NCBI RefSeq assembly: GCF_001417735.1
Contig: NZ_BBUZ01000023.1
Coordinates: 781,570 to 845,569, forward strand
Origin: Streptomyces sp. NBRC 110028
Lineage (GTDB): Bacteria; Actinomycetota; Actinomycetes; Streptomycetales; Streptomycetaceae
Reading direction: 5' to 3'
Length of the DNA: 64,000 nucleotides
The notes under the pieces were generated by a model. The model made no database searches. It had not been told where the DNA came from and saw only the letters and a list, made by a program, of their open reading frames with translations. Position numbers and translations under genes: made by a program. Of the stretch, positions 45,690-54,131 are shown one piece after another; within the stretch, counting starts at the first letter, position 1, and every line of letters starts with the position of its first letter.

Positions 45690-46595
45690 TTACCGGTCAC
45701 GCTGCGTACGGGCGGTGCGCGCCCGATCGTCCGCCGCGCCACCCTCGCCCATGAGATGGCCGCGCTGCCCGCGGGTGGCCGCCAACCGGGGTTCGACCCT
45801 GCGCATCTCCCGCCGCCCCACCGCCCCGATCAGGGCGGGCAGACAGCCGCGCAACGGCTGCGTCCCGCGCAGCCACCACTGCGCGTACACATGGGCCGAG
45901 CGGCGCTCTATCCCGGCGACGAGCCGGTCCACGGCCGGACCCGGGGGATACGTACGCCCCGCGGGCCAGGGCATCCGCGATCGCAACTCCCGCATCAGCT
46001 CGTCCCGGTCGGCGCCGCGCACCATGTCCGTGTCGGTCCAGCTGAGATAGCCGACCCCGACCCCTACGCCCCGGTGGCCCACCTCGGCGCGCAGACAGTG
46101 CGCGAACGCCTCGACCCCCGCCTTGGACGCGCAGTACGCGCTCATCATCGGGGCGGGCGCGATCGCGGCGAGCGAGGCGATCTGCAGCAGATAGCCACGG
46201 CTGGCGATCAGTGCGGGCAGGAAGGCGCGGGCCGTGGTGGCGCTGCCCAGCAGATTGACTTCGACCACCCGCCGCCAGGCCGTCTCGTCGGTGTCGAGGA
46301 ACGGACCGCCGGTGGCCACTCCGGCGTTGGCGCAGACGATGTCCACCGCGCCGAAGCGCTCCACCACTTCCCGCGCGACCCGGGCCATCGCCTCCGGGTC
46401 GGTGACATCGGCGTGCCAGTGACCGGAGTCGGTGGGCAGCCGCTCCGACACCCGCTTCAGCTCCTCCGGTTCCAGGCCCACCAGCGCCACCCGGGCGCCG
46501 CGCGCGGACAGTTTGCGAGCCAGCAGCTCGCCGATTCCCCGTGCCGCGCCGGTCACCACCGCGACCCGGCCCTCCAGACTCCTGCGCGTGCTCAT
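45690..46595 (-). CDS. SDR-family oxidoreductase (third gene of a mymA-like operon)
   Basis: A 301-aa short-chain dehydrogenase with cofactor motif VAVVTGAARGIGELLARKLS, DIVCANAGVATGG, a catalytic Ser in QIASLAA, and Tyr-x-x-x-Lys in MSAYCASKAGVEAF. A C-terminal extension of about 60 residues is rich in Arg and resembles the SadH/Rv3085 type. ATG 46595 overlaps the hydrolase stop by 4 bp. Together with the two upstream genes it mirrors mycobacterial mymA-lipR-Rv3085, linked there to fatty-acid and envelope modification. Confidence 0.9.
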   Translation of the reverse strand: MSTRRSLEGRVAVVTGAARGIGELLARKLSARGARVALVGLEPEELKRVSERLPTDSGHWHADVTDPEAMARVAREVVERFGAVDIVCANAGVATGGPFLDTDETAWRRVVEVNLLGSATTARAFLPALIASRGYLLQIASLAAIAPAPMMSAYCASKAGVEAFAHCLRAEVGHRGVGVGVGYLSWTDTDMVRGADRDELMRELRSRMPWPAGRTYPPGPAVDRLVAGIERRSAHVYAQWWLRGTQPLRGCLPALIGAVGRREMRRVEPRLAATRGQRGHLMGEGGAADDRARTARTQRDR

Positions 46596-47611
46596 GTCGT
46601 CTTCTCCTCGACTGCGTGGGGGTCGCCGACCGCGTGGGGGTCGTCGTCGGTCATGGCATCGGGCACGGCATCGGCCCCGGGGGCTCCCTGGGCTCCTCCG
46701 TGGTCCGCGGCGAGGCGGCGGATGACGTGGCTCACCGCCCCGGGGTCCTCCACGGGGGTCATATGGCCGAGGCCGGGCAGCTCGGTGAGGCCGGTGCAGT
46801 GCGGCAGCGCGGCCGCTATGGCGTGGGCGTGCTCGGGCGGGGTCAGCCGGTCGGCGCTGCCGACGATGACGGCGGCGGGCATGGTCAGCAGCCCGACGCG
46901 GGCGTCCAGATCGAGTTCGCCCATGACATGCGCCCAGGCGGCGCGCACGGCGCGAGGGCACGCGTGCACGATCTGCGCGCACGCCTCCACCATGGCGGGG
47001 GCGGAACCCGGGCCCATCGTCCCGTACCGCAGCAGGCGCTTGGCGAGAGGCGTGACCGGCCCCATGGGGACCCGCGCGCCGAGGATCGCGCGATGGATCC
47101 GCGCCCGTAGCCGATCGGAGCGCAGCGGCACCACACGCGCCCGCTCGATCAGCCGGGAGGCGCCGGTGCTGCACAGCACCACCGCGGCGGCGCGCTCGCG
47201 CAACGCCGGACGGCCGGCGGCGGCCATCACCGTCATCCCGCCCATCGAGTGGCCCACGACCACGGCCCGGCGGCCCGGCTCCAGGGTCTGCTCCAGCACC
47301 GCCTCCAGGTCGTCGGCCAGCGCCTCGGTGCTGTAGCCGCCGGGGCCGGGGCCGGGGGCGGCGCTGCGGCCATGGCCGCGCTGGTCGTACAGGATCACCC
47401 GGTGGTCGGCGGCCAGTTGCCGCAGGACCGGTGCCCAGAACGCGGTCGAGCAGGTCCAGCCGTGCACCAGGACGACGGCGGGAGCGGCGGGGTCGGCGGG
47501 CCCGTGCAGCTCCGCGTGCAGCCGGACGCCGTCGGCCGAGGTGACGGTCAGCTCGTGCGCGCCGGCCGGCGGGGCGTACGGCCCGGAGGGGACGTAGCGG
47601 GCGCGCCTCAT
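46592..47611 (-). CDS. Alpha/beta-fold hydrolase
   Basis: A 339-aa hydrolase. The oxyanion region is VVLVHGWTCSTAFW, followed by VILYDQRGHGRS, the nucleophile elbow VVGHSMGGMTV (Gly-His-Ser-Met-Gly), the acid near IVGSADRLTPPEHA and the catalytic His in LPGLGHMTPVEDP. The last 35 residues are Asp/Ala/His-rich and low-complexity. The start is ATG 47611. It overlaps the monooxygenase before it and the SDR after it by 4 bp each, so all three are translationally coupled. Confidence 0.92.
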   Translation of the reverse strand: MRRARYVPSGPYAPPAGAHELTVTSADGVRLHAELHGPADPAAPAVVLVHGWTCSTAFWAPVLRQLAADHRVILYDQRGHGRSAAPGPGPGGYSTEALADDLEAVLEQTLEPGRRAVVVGHSMGGMTVMAAAGRPALRERAAAVVLCSTGASRLIERARVVPLRSDRLRARIHRAILGARVPMGPVTPLAKRLLRYGTMGPGSAPAMVEACAQIVHACPRAVRAAWAHVMGELDLDARVGLLTMPAAVIVGSADRLTPPEHAHAIAAALPHCTGLTELPGLGHMTPVEDPGAVSHVIRRLAADHGGAQGAPGADAVPDAMTDDDPHAVGDPHAVEEKTT

Positions 47612-49131
47612 CGCGAACCCCTCCCCGCGGCGGACTCCGCGCCCTGGGCGGCTCCGGTCCGCTGCCGCAGCACGTGGTACTCCGCGAGCCGCACCCGCCG
47701 GGTGACCCGTTTGAACTCGCTGGTCGAGCCCGGCCACAGGGTCGTGTTGCGGCCGTTGTCCAGATACCAGCTGTCGCAGCCGCCCGAATTCCACACCGTG
47801 CGCTTCATCCTCTCCTGGACCATGTCGTTGTAGGCGCGGACCGCCGCCGGACGGGCATCCAGGGCGACCTTGCCGCCGAGGGCGTCCAACTGCCGCAGAT
47901 AGTCGGTCACATAGTTGAGCTGGGCCTCGATGATGAGGATCATCGAGCTGTTGCCGAGCCCGGTATTGGGCCCGATGATCGTCAGGAAGTTGGGGAAGCC
48001 CGCCGCGCTGGCGCCGCGCAGCGCCTCCATACCGCCCTTCCACTCCTCCGCCAGCGTGGTGCCCGCCGCCCCGGTCACGCGCTGGGCGATGGGGATGTCG
48101 GTGACGTGGAAGCCGGTCCCGAAGATGATCGCGTCGGCCTCGGTCTCGGTGCCGTCGGAGCCGATCAGCGTGGTGCCGCGGATCTCCTTGAGCCCGCCGA
48201 CCACCTCCACGTGCGGCTGGGCGAGCGCCGGGTAGTAGTCGTTCGACAGCAGGATGCGCTTGCAGCCGATGCGGTAACGGGGGGTCAGCCTGGCCCGCAG
48301 CACCGGGTCCTTGATGGCCCGCCCCATGTGCGCCCCGGCCAGCCGCTCGACGAACCCCAGCTCGGCCGGGTGCTTGGTGAAGGCCCCGACCTGCAACTCC
48401 CGGATCCCCCACACCAGCCCGCGGCGCAGCGCCCCGGAGACCGGCAGCCTGCTGTGCAGCCAGCGCTCGGCGCCGGTGATCCGGCGGTCCATGCGCGGCA
48501 GCACCCAGGGCGGGGTGCGCTGGAAGAGGGTGAGCCTGCGCGCCTCCTTCTGGATCTCGGGCACGATCTGGATGGCCGAGGCACCGGTGCCGACCATCGC
48601 GACCCGCTTGCCGCGCAGGTCGTAGCCGTGGTCCCAGCGCGCGGTGTGGAAGACCTTGCCGGGAAAGCCGTCGAGCCCGGGGATGTCCGGGATCTTCGGG
48701 TCGGAGAGCGGCCCGGTCGCGCTCACCACGACATCGGCGGTCAGCGGCCCGCGCGCGGTCTCGATCTCCCAGTGCAGGGCCGCCCCGTCCCAGCGCAGGG
48801 CCAGCACCTCGGCGCCGAAGCGCAGATGCGGCCGCAGCCCGAAGGTGTCGGCGACCCGCTCCAGATAGGCCCGGATGTGCCGCTGCCCGGAGAAGGCGCG
48901 CGGCCAGTGGGGGTTGGGGGCGAAGGAGAAGGAGTAGAGGTGGGAGGGGATGTCGCAGGCGCAGCCCGGATAGCTGTTGTCCCGCCAGGTCCCGCCCACC
49001 GCGTCGGCCCGCTCCAGGACCACGAAGTCGGTGATGCCGGCGCGGCGCAGTCTCACCGCCGCGCCCAGCCCTCCGAATCCGGACCCGATCACCGCCACCC
49101 GCACGTGCTCATCCGTCAGCCCAGCCGCCAT
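47608..49131 (-). CDS. Flavin-containing (Baeyer-Villiger type) monooxygenase
   Basis: A 507-aa FAD/NADPH enzyme. The FAD-binding site is VAVIGSGFGGLGAAVRLRRA, then GTWRDNSYPGCACDIPSHLY. The BVMO-type fingerprint is FPGKVFHTARWDHG at about 160-173, followed by the NADPH motif VAMVGTGASAIQIVPEI. It oxidises ketones, aldehydes or lipophilic substrates; MymA of Mycobacterium tuberculosis is the closest contextual parallel. First gene of a three-gene coupled operon, divergent from a MerR regulator. Confidence 0.92.
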   Translation of the reverse strand: MAAGLTDEHVRVAVIGSGFGGLGAAVRLRRAGITDFVVLERADAVGGTWRDNSYPGCACDIPSHLYSFSFAPNPHWPRAFSGQRHIRAYLERVADTFGLRPHLRFGAEVLALRWDGAALHWEIETARGPLTADVVVSATGPLSDPKIPDIPGLDGFPGKVFHTARWDHGYDLRGKRVAMVGTGASAIQIVPEIQKEARRLTLFQRTPPWVLPRMDRRITGAERWLHSRLPVSGALRRGLVWGIRELQVGAFTKHPAELGFVERLAGAHMGRAIKDPVLRARLTPRYRIGCKRILLSNDYYPALAQPHVEVVGGLKEIRGTTLIGSDGTETEADAIIFGTGFHVTDIPIAQRVTGAAGTTLAEEWKGGMEALRGASAAGFPNFLTIIGPNTGLGNSSMILIIEAQLNYVTDYLRQLDALGGKVALDARPAAVRAYNDMVQERMKRTVWNSGGCDSWYLDNGRNTTLWPGSTSEFKRVTRRVRLAEYHVLRQRTGAAQGAESAAGRGSR

Positions 49132-49202
49132 GCCGCCGCCTCCCGCCGCTCGAACCGCCTTGAACTGTCTGAGCTTGGACGGCCTGAACCGCCCGCAACC
49201 GC

Positions 49203-49218
49203 GCCAGTGTTCACTGGC
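49203..49218. promoter_or_regulatory. 16-bp palindrome between the monooxygenase operon and merR
   Basis: Perfect 7-bp arms, GCCAGTG and CACTGGC, surround a TT centre. It lies 72 bp upstream of the monooxygenase start and 101 bp from the MerR start, a good operator position for the operon. Confidence 0.5.
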
Positions 49219-49318
49219 ACGATGGGAGCGTAGGACAGGGATCCGGCGAGCGGTAGGGGCTGTGGATAACCGAGTTACCGACGGTCACACGCGACCGCCG
49301 TCGACATAGGCTGCTGCT

Positions 49319-50077
49319 GTGGCGATGAGCGAAGCGGACCAGGTACGCGAGTACCGGCTGACGGAACTGGCCGAGAGAGCCGGGATCACCGTGCGCACCC
49401 TGCGTTTCTACCGGGAGCGCAAGCTGATCCCGCCGCCCCGCCGGGAAGGCCGTATCGCCTGGTACAACGACCATCATCTGGCCCGGCTGCGGACCATCAC
49501 CGCCCTGCTGGAGCGCGGTCACACCCTGGGCGGGATCGCCGAGCTGATGGCCGCGTTCGAAAGCGGGCGGCGGGACGTCGGCGAGCTGCTGGGACTGGAC
49601 GGCGGCCTTCCGGCCTGGTCCGAGGAGACCCCGGTCCGGCTCACCCCGCAGGCCCTCGCCGACTACTTCGACGACGAGGCCACCGCGGAGAACCTCACCG
49701 TCTCCCTCGACATCGGCTATCTCGCGGTCGACGGCGACGACATCGTGCACATCAGCCGCCGGCTGCTGGACGCCTCGCGCGCCCTGGTCGCCCAGGGCAT
49801 CCCGCTGTCGGCCGTCCTCGCGGCCGGGCGCGAGGTCCGGGAGCATGTGGACGCCATCGCCGAGACCTTCGCCACACTGCTGATCAGCCATGTGCTGACC
49901 GACGCGGACACGCGCGGCGAGGAGATCGGCGAGACCGTGGAGCGGCTGCGCCCCCTCGCGAAGAGCGCCGTGGACGCCGAGCTGTCGATGGCCATGGACC
50001 GCCGGCTGCGGGCCGGTCTGGCGGAACGGGCGGACCGGCGCGCGGAGGACCCCGGGCGCCCGCCGCCGGATCAGTGA
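49319..50077 (+). CDS. MerR-family transcriptional regulator
   Basis: A 252-aa activator-type regulator. The N-terminal winged helix-turn-helix is YRLTELAERAGITVRTLRFY then RERKLIPPPRREGRIAWYND, followed by the coiled coil LRTITALLERGHTLGGIAEL and a large C-terminal domain without a Cys cluster, so organic ligands rather than metals are likely. GTG 49319 lies about 8 bp after a CATAGG hexamer and may be leaderless; ATG 49325 is also possible. It is divergent from the monooxygenase operon it may control. Confidence 0.88.
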   Translation: MAMSEADQVREYRLTELAERAGITVRTLRFYRERKLIPPPRREGRIAWYNDHHLARLRTITALLERGHTLGGIAELMAAFESGRRDVGELLGLDGGLPAWSEETPVRLTPQALADYFDDEATAENLTVSLDIGYLAVDGDDIVHISRRLLDASRALVAQGIPLSAVLAAGREVREHVDAIAETFATLLISHVLTDADTRGEEIGETVERLRPLAKSAVDAELSMAMDRRLRAGLAERADRRAEDPGRPPPDQ

Positions 50078-50079
50078 GC

Positions 50080-50180
50080 GGCGCCGTACGTGACCGTCAC
50101 CGGGCGTGGTCGCTCCACCGCCGGTCGTACGCGCGGGCCCGCTCCACGACCGCCTTCAGCGCCCGCCCGGCGAGCCCGCC
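50080..50180 (-). pseudogene. Remnant of the 3' end of an exodeoxyribonuclease III (xthA-like) gene
   Basis: Read on the minus strand, this stretch encodes GLAGRALKAVVERARAYDRR then WSDHA. It matches the C-terminus of the intact XthA encoded at 50934-51743 (GLAARAVKAYVERPATYEER, WSDHA) at about 17 of 25 positions, including the active-site His. One missing base after the WSDHA codons creates a stop, and the frame beyond it would resume VTVTYGA. Nothing recognisable of the first 230 codons remains. It abuts the merR stop. Confidence 0.65.
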
Positions 50181-50350
50181 CCTTCTCGGGCGCGCCGTGG
50201 TTTGTTCAGGGCGGGGAGCAGGTTTCCGAACAACCAGGCGGCCGCTGGAATCGGTGCAGCGGGGCACCAGCCGACCGGCTCGGATCCGAGCGGACCAGGC
50301 GGCCTGGGCTCCGCCGGCGCAGACAGTGCCGACCACGGAAGGAGAACGTG

Positions 50351-50782
50351 ATGAAACGACGAAGGCGAATCCTGACCGCCCTGCTGATCGCGCTGGGCAT
50401 GGCGGCGATGGTCGCGCCCGGCACCGCGGCGGCGGCGCCGTCGGCGGACACGGCTTGGGTCCTGCGGACCCAGTACCTGACGTCCAACCCCCGAGGCGGA
50501 GATCTCGCCTGTACGGAGTCCCGCCGCATCTACCTGGCCAGGGGCAGCTACAACTGGGGGCTGCGCATCGGCGGGAACCAGTGGGTCACGCGGGACATGT
50601 CTCTCGGCGCCGGCTGGTACCGCTGGCAGAGTTGTCTGAACCCCGATGACGGCGACTACATCCACACCTCGACCCTGCTGCCGGAGAACTCCGACTGGGA
50701 CGCGGCCGCGACCAGCCGCACTTCGGTGGTCAACTCGTCCGGCACCTACACGTGGGGCTCGTTCCTCGACCCGCGGTTCTAG
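50351..50782 (+). CDS. Small secreted protein of unknown function
   Basis: A 143-aa protein with a clear Sec signal peptide: KRRRR then LTALLIALGMAAMVAPGTAAAA, cleavage likely after the alanine run at about residue 30. The mature part of about 113 residues is rich in Trp, Tyr, Ser and Thr, with two cysteines (ACTES and QSCLN) that probably pair. No family is recognised. ATG 50351 follows a good AAGGAG. It is a single gene closed by an extremely strong terminator. Confidence 0.82.
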   Translation: MKRRRRILTALLIALGMAAMVAPGTAAAAPSADTAWVLRTQYLTSNPRGGDLACTESRRIYLARGSYNWGLRIGGNQWVTRDMSLGAGWYRWQSCLNPDDGDYIHTSTLLPENSDWDAAATSRTSVVNSSGTYTWGSFLDPRF

Positions 50783-50783
50783 C

Positions 50784-50827
50784 GTTCCGGCTGCGGCACC
50801 AGCACACGCTGGTGCCGCAGCCGGAAC
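50784..50827 (+). terminator. Very strong terminator after the secreted-protein gene
   Basis: A perfect 20-bp stem (50784-50803 with 50808-50827) closes an ACAC tetraloop and starts 2 bp after the stop codon. Confidence 0.9.
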
Positions 50828-50933
50828 GACTCCGCCGACGCAGCCCGCCTGACACGACTGACGCGAAAGACCGCCCTGGTTCGCCCCGGCCCGGTGCGGG
50901 AATCGCGCCGGGCGAGGCGGCGGCTGAGGAGCA

Positions 50934-51743
50934 TCACGGGGACGCCTGGCGGTTGAACACGACTGTCACCGGAGCATGGTCCGACCAGCGCTCTTCGTAT
51001 GTAGCGGGCCGCTCCACGTACGCCTTCACGGCACGGGCGGCGAGACCCGGCGTTGCGCAAACCAGGTCGATCCGCCAGCCCGCGTCGTTGTCGAACGCCC
51101 TCCCCCGGTACGACCACCAGGAGTACGGGCCGTCGACATCCGGGTGCAGCGCGCGCACCACGTCCGCGTAACCCCCCTCCTCGAAGACGCGCGACAGCCA
51201 GGCGCGCTCCTCCGGCAGGAACCCGGACTTCTTCCGGTTGGCCTTCCAGTTCTTCAGGTCGGCCTCCCGGTGGGCGATGTTCCAGTCGCCGCACACCAGC
51301 GCCTCGCGCCCATCGGCCGCCGCCCGCTCGCGCAGCTCCTTGAGGTACGGAAGGAACTCCGCCATGAAGCGCTCCTTCTCGTCCTGCCGCTCGGTGCCGA
51401 CCTCACCGGAGGGCAGATAGAGGCTGCCGACCGTGACGCCCGGCAGATCGACCTCCACATAGCGGCCGCTGCCGTCGAACTCGGAGGACCCGAAGCCGAC
51501 CCGGACGCCCTCCAGCTCGCGCCGCGCGTACACCGACACCCCCGCCCGGCCCTTGGCCGCCGCCGGGGCGTGCACCACATGCCAGCCGTCCGGCTCGCGC
51601 ACGGCCTCGGGCAGTTCGCGCGGCTCGGCGCGCACCTCCTGGAGGCACACCACATCGGCCGCGGTACCGTCCAGCCAGGGCACGAAGCCCTTCTTGGCGG
51701 CGGCACGCAGCCCGTTCACATTCACGGTCGTCACGGAGAGCAC
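50934..51743 (-). CDS. xthA: Exodeoxyribonuclease III
   Basis: A 269-aa DNA-repair nuclease with AP-endonuclease and 3'-5' exonuclease activity. Family motifs: TVNVNGLRAAAKKGF, VVCLQEVRAE with the metal-binding Glu, LYLPSGEVGTERQDEK, CGDWNIAHREADLKNW, and the C-terminal WSDHAPVTV with the active-site His. GTG 51743 lies 6 bp after a TATCGT -10-like box and gives the conserved N-terminus, so a leaderless start is favoured; ATG 51761 is the alternative. A decayed copy of its 3' end lies at 50080-50180. Confidence 0.93.
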   Translation of the reverse strand: MLSVTTVNVNGLRAAAKKGFVPWLDGTAADVVCLQEVRAEPRELPEAVREPDGWHVVHAPAAAKGRAGVSVYARRELEGVRVGFGSSEFDGSGRYVEVDLPGVTVGSLYLPSGEVGTERQDEKERFMAEFLPYLKELRERAAADGREALVCGDWNIAHREADLKNWKANRKKSGFLPEERAWLSRVFEEGGYADVVRALHPDVDGPYSWWSYRGRAFDNDAGWRIDLVCATPGLAARAVKAYVERPATYEERWSDHAPVTVVFNRQASP

Positions 51744-51807
51744 TACGGCACGATACGACATGGAAAATCCGATGCCGCCCCCGTCGCATGGAAGTACGAT
51801 CCCCCGC

Positions 51808-52338
51808 GTGAAGATCCGACCGGTGCGCTTCGATCACCCCGACGCGGTACGTCTCAACGACGAGGTGCAGGCGGAGTACGCCGAGCGCTACGACGACGAG
51901 GGGGACATGACGCCCCTGGACGTCGCTCATTTCGACCCGCCCCGCGGTCTCTACCTCATTGCCTACGACGAGACCGGCCGCCCGGTGGCGACCGGCGGCT
52001 GGCGCAGCCAGGACCGGAACGACGAGGGGTACGAGGACGGGGACGCCGAGCTGAAGCGGATGTTCGTCGTACGGGAGGCGCGCGGCCGCGGGCTGGCCCG
52101 GCTGATCCTCGCGGCGCTGGAGGACAGCGCCCGGGCGGCGGGCCGCACCCGTATGGTGCTGGAGACCGGCGTCAAACAGCCCGAGGCGATCGCGCTGTAC
52201 ACCTCGTCGGGCTATGTGCCGGTGACGAAGTTCGGGCTGTACCGCTTCGACGAGCTGAGCCGCTGCTTCGGCAAGCCGCTCGCGCTCCCGGACGACGCCG
52301 CCGTTCACCAGAAGAACCAGCCGGGCGTCGCCTCGTAG
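51808..52338 (+). CDS. GNAT-family N-acetyltransferase
   Basis: A 176-aa acetyltransferase. The GNAT core is visible: strand pair YLIAYDETGRPVATGGWR, ELKRMFVVREARGRGLARLI, with Arg-Gly-Arg-Gly-Leu as the acetyl-CoA loop, and IALYTSSGYVPV. The substrate is unknown. GTG 51808 is 7 bp after TACGAT, with no Shine-Dalgarno, so it is probably leaderless. Its last 34 bp overlap the convergent membrane-protein gene. Confidence 0.88.
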   Translation: MKIRPVRFDHPDAVRLNDEVQAEYAERYDDEGDMTPLDVAHFDPPRGLYLIAYDETGRPVATGGWRSQDRNDEGYEDGDAELKRMFVVREARGRGLARLILAALEDSARAAGRTRMVLETGVKQPEAIALYTSSGYVPVTKFGLYRFDELSRCFGKPLALPDDAAVHQKNQPGVAS

Positions 52339-52757
52339 ATCCGCGTCGCCTCGTCGCATCGCCCGACGCCGTCGAAACCGTCATGGGCGGCGATCACGGC
52401 CGCTTCGCGCTCGCCGTGGGCGTCGACCCCGTCCGCCGCCACGATCAGGGCGGCGATCACGGCGAGGAAGCCCCAGGGGACCGCGCGGTGGCGCGGCGCC
52501 TTCTCCTGCACCACCCAGGCGCCCACCACGGCCAGCACCGCGGCCGCCGCCACCAGGCAGAGGGCCACGGTGGTGAGGCGGCCGAGGTGGGGCGAGGCGT
52601 CGCACAGCACATAGACGCGCCCGCCGCGCAGCCGCTCGTAGAGGGCCGCGCCGCTCAGCGTGAAGCCGAACGCGGCGATGTGATGCGGCCGCACGGTCCA
52701 TACGGCGGAACCCGCCCCGTCGCCGGAGCGGGTTCCCTCCTCCGTCAGCCGCTTCAT
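52305..52757 (-). CDS. Hypothetical membrane protein coupled to a secreted protease
   Basis: A 150-aa protein with a polar, Trp-containing N-terminus and hydrophobic segments at about 27-40, 57-82 and 93-112. A soluble tail of about 40 residues ends in Trp-Phe-Phe-Trp. It overlaps the preceding protease gene by 4 bp (ATGA), which argues for a real, co-translated gene, and it overlaps the convergent acetyltransferase gene at its 3' end. No known family is recognised. Confidence 0.65.
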   Translation of the reverse strand: MKRLTEEGTRSGDGAGSAVWTVRPHHIAAFGFTLSGAALYERLRGGRVYVLCDASPHLGRLTTVALCLVAAAAVLAVVGAWVVQEKAPRHRAVPWGFLAVIAALIVAADGVDAHGEREAAVIAAHDGFDGVGRCDEATRIYEATPGWFFW

Positions 52758-53920
52758 CCCTGCGCGGCGAACTTCTTGCTCATCGCGTCGAACACACCCT
52801 TCGCCTCGGCCCCCAGATGCGGACCGGCGAGCCAGGTGTGCTCGTTCGAGCTGATCGAGCTGTTGGACACCAGCACCGTCTTCCCCCCGCGGTTGACGAA
52901 CCAGCCACCGCCGGAGGTGCCGCCGGTCATCGAGCAGCCGATGCGGTACATGGTCGGCGTCGTCGGCGCGAACGACAACCGGCCGGGCCGGCTGGTGCAG
53001 TTGTACATCTTCGCGCCGTCGTACGGCGGCGCCGCCGGGTAGCCGTACGCCCCGATCGAGCTGACCTTGTCCGCCGACGGCGCCCCGAACCACACCGGCG
53101 CGGCGGCCCCGACCGTCTCCTGCAGCGACTTGCCGCCGCCGTTCTCCGGCTTCACATGCAGCACCGCGAAGTCGTACGCGGAGCCCACGTTGCCCGTCTT
53201 GCCGCCCGTGTTGATCCACTGCGACGAGGTCTGCGACCAGTTCGCCCACCACACGCCGTACGGGGTGACCTCACGCTGGGCCGCGGTCTCCGTGCGGGCG
53301 GCGGACAGCCCGTTGTCGTTGTACGACGGCACGAACACGATGTTGCGCATCCAGCCGCCCTTCTTGCCGGAGTGCACACAGTGGCCCGCGGTCCACACCA
53401 GGTTCGACTTCCCCGGGTGCGCCGGGTCCTCGACGACCGTGCCCGAGCAGACCATCGGCCCCTCGGGGCTGTCGAAGAACACCCTCCCGACCGGCGCCAT
53501 GTTCCGGTGGTACGGCCGCGAGACCTGCTTGGCCGGTACGGCGGGCGGCTCCGGATCGGTCGCGGCCCGGTCCTCGCCCGCGCTCTGCGCGGAGAGCGTG
53601 TTGGGCGAGTCCTTCGCCTTGGACATCCGGGACGGCTGCCAGAAGTTCTTGATGACGGGATTGGCGAAGTCGGACGCGTCGCGCGCCCAGTTGTCCCAGT
53701 CCTTCCAGCCGCCCTGCTTCCACTTCTTCAGGTCGTCCAGACTCGTCGGAACGCCCTCCGGCAGCTTGACCCCGTCATCACCCCCCTGCTGACCGGCAGC
53801 GGCCGGCGACGTCGACTCGGAACCGGCCTTGTCCTCACTCGGCCCGCAGGCCGACGCGGTAGCCACGAGCAGTGCGGCCACCGCGGCGGCCGCCGCGGTG
53901 GAAGAGCGTATGAATGGCAT
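52754..53920 (-). CDS. Secreted trypsin-like serine protease (probable lipoprotein)
   Basis: A 388-aa exported protein. The signal sequence ends in a lipobox-like ATASAC at about residue 25, followed by a Glu/Asp/Gly-rich linker. The chymotrypsin-fold protease domain has the triad VWTAGHCVHSG (His), AYDFAVLHV (Asp) and MTGGTSGGGWF (Ser). About 90 residues between linker and domain could be a propeptide. ATG 53920. It is co-transcribed with the small membrane protein that follows. Confidence 0.9.
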   Translation of the reverse strand: MPFIRSSTAAAAAVAALLVATASACGPSEDKAGSESTSPAAAGQQGGDDGVKLPEGVPTSLDDLKKWKQGGWKDWDNWARDASDFANPVIKNFWQPSRMSKAKDSPNTLSAQSAGEDRAATDPEPPAVPAKQVSRPYHRNMAPVGRVFFDSPEGPMVCSGTVVEDPAHPGKSNLVWTAGHCVHSGKKGGWMRNIVFVPSYNDNGLSAARTETAAQREVTPYGVWWANWSQTSSQWINTGGKTGNVGSAYDFAVLHVKPENGGGKSLQETVGAAAPVWFGAPSADKVSSIGAYGYPAAPPYDGAKMYNCTSRPGRLSFAPTTPTMYRIGCSMTGGTSGGGWFVNRGGKTVLVSNSSISSNEHTWLAGPHLGAEAKGVFDAMSKKFAAQG

Positions 53921-54131
53921 GGCGCCTTATCCCCCTGTGGTGCTGTTGTTCTGCTGTGCGGAATTCAAGCGACGGCGCTTTCGCGCCATGTCCCATCCAG
54001 GACGCACCCACTATGCCCGGGCCTCTCGCCAGGGCCATCACCTGTCTCACGGCCCGCACACAACAGGAACGGTGTCAGCACGAATCCCTGACATCGGACG
54101 CCACCTCAAAACTGCGCCATGTGCGGCCGTG
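53921..54131. other. Intergenic region between the protease and lysE genes
   Basis: These 211 bp should carry the protease promoter on the minus strand. They are less G+C-rich than the coding DNA around 53940-53980. No terminator or known RNA is visible. Confidence 0.3.
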
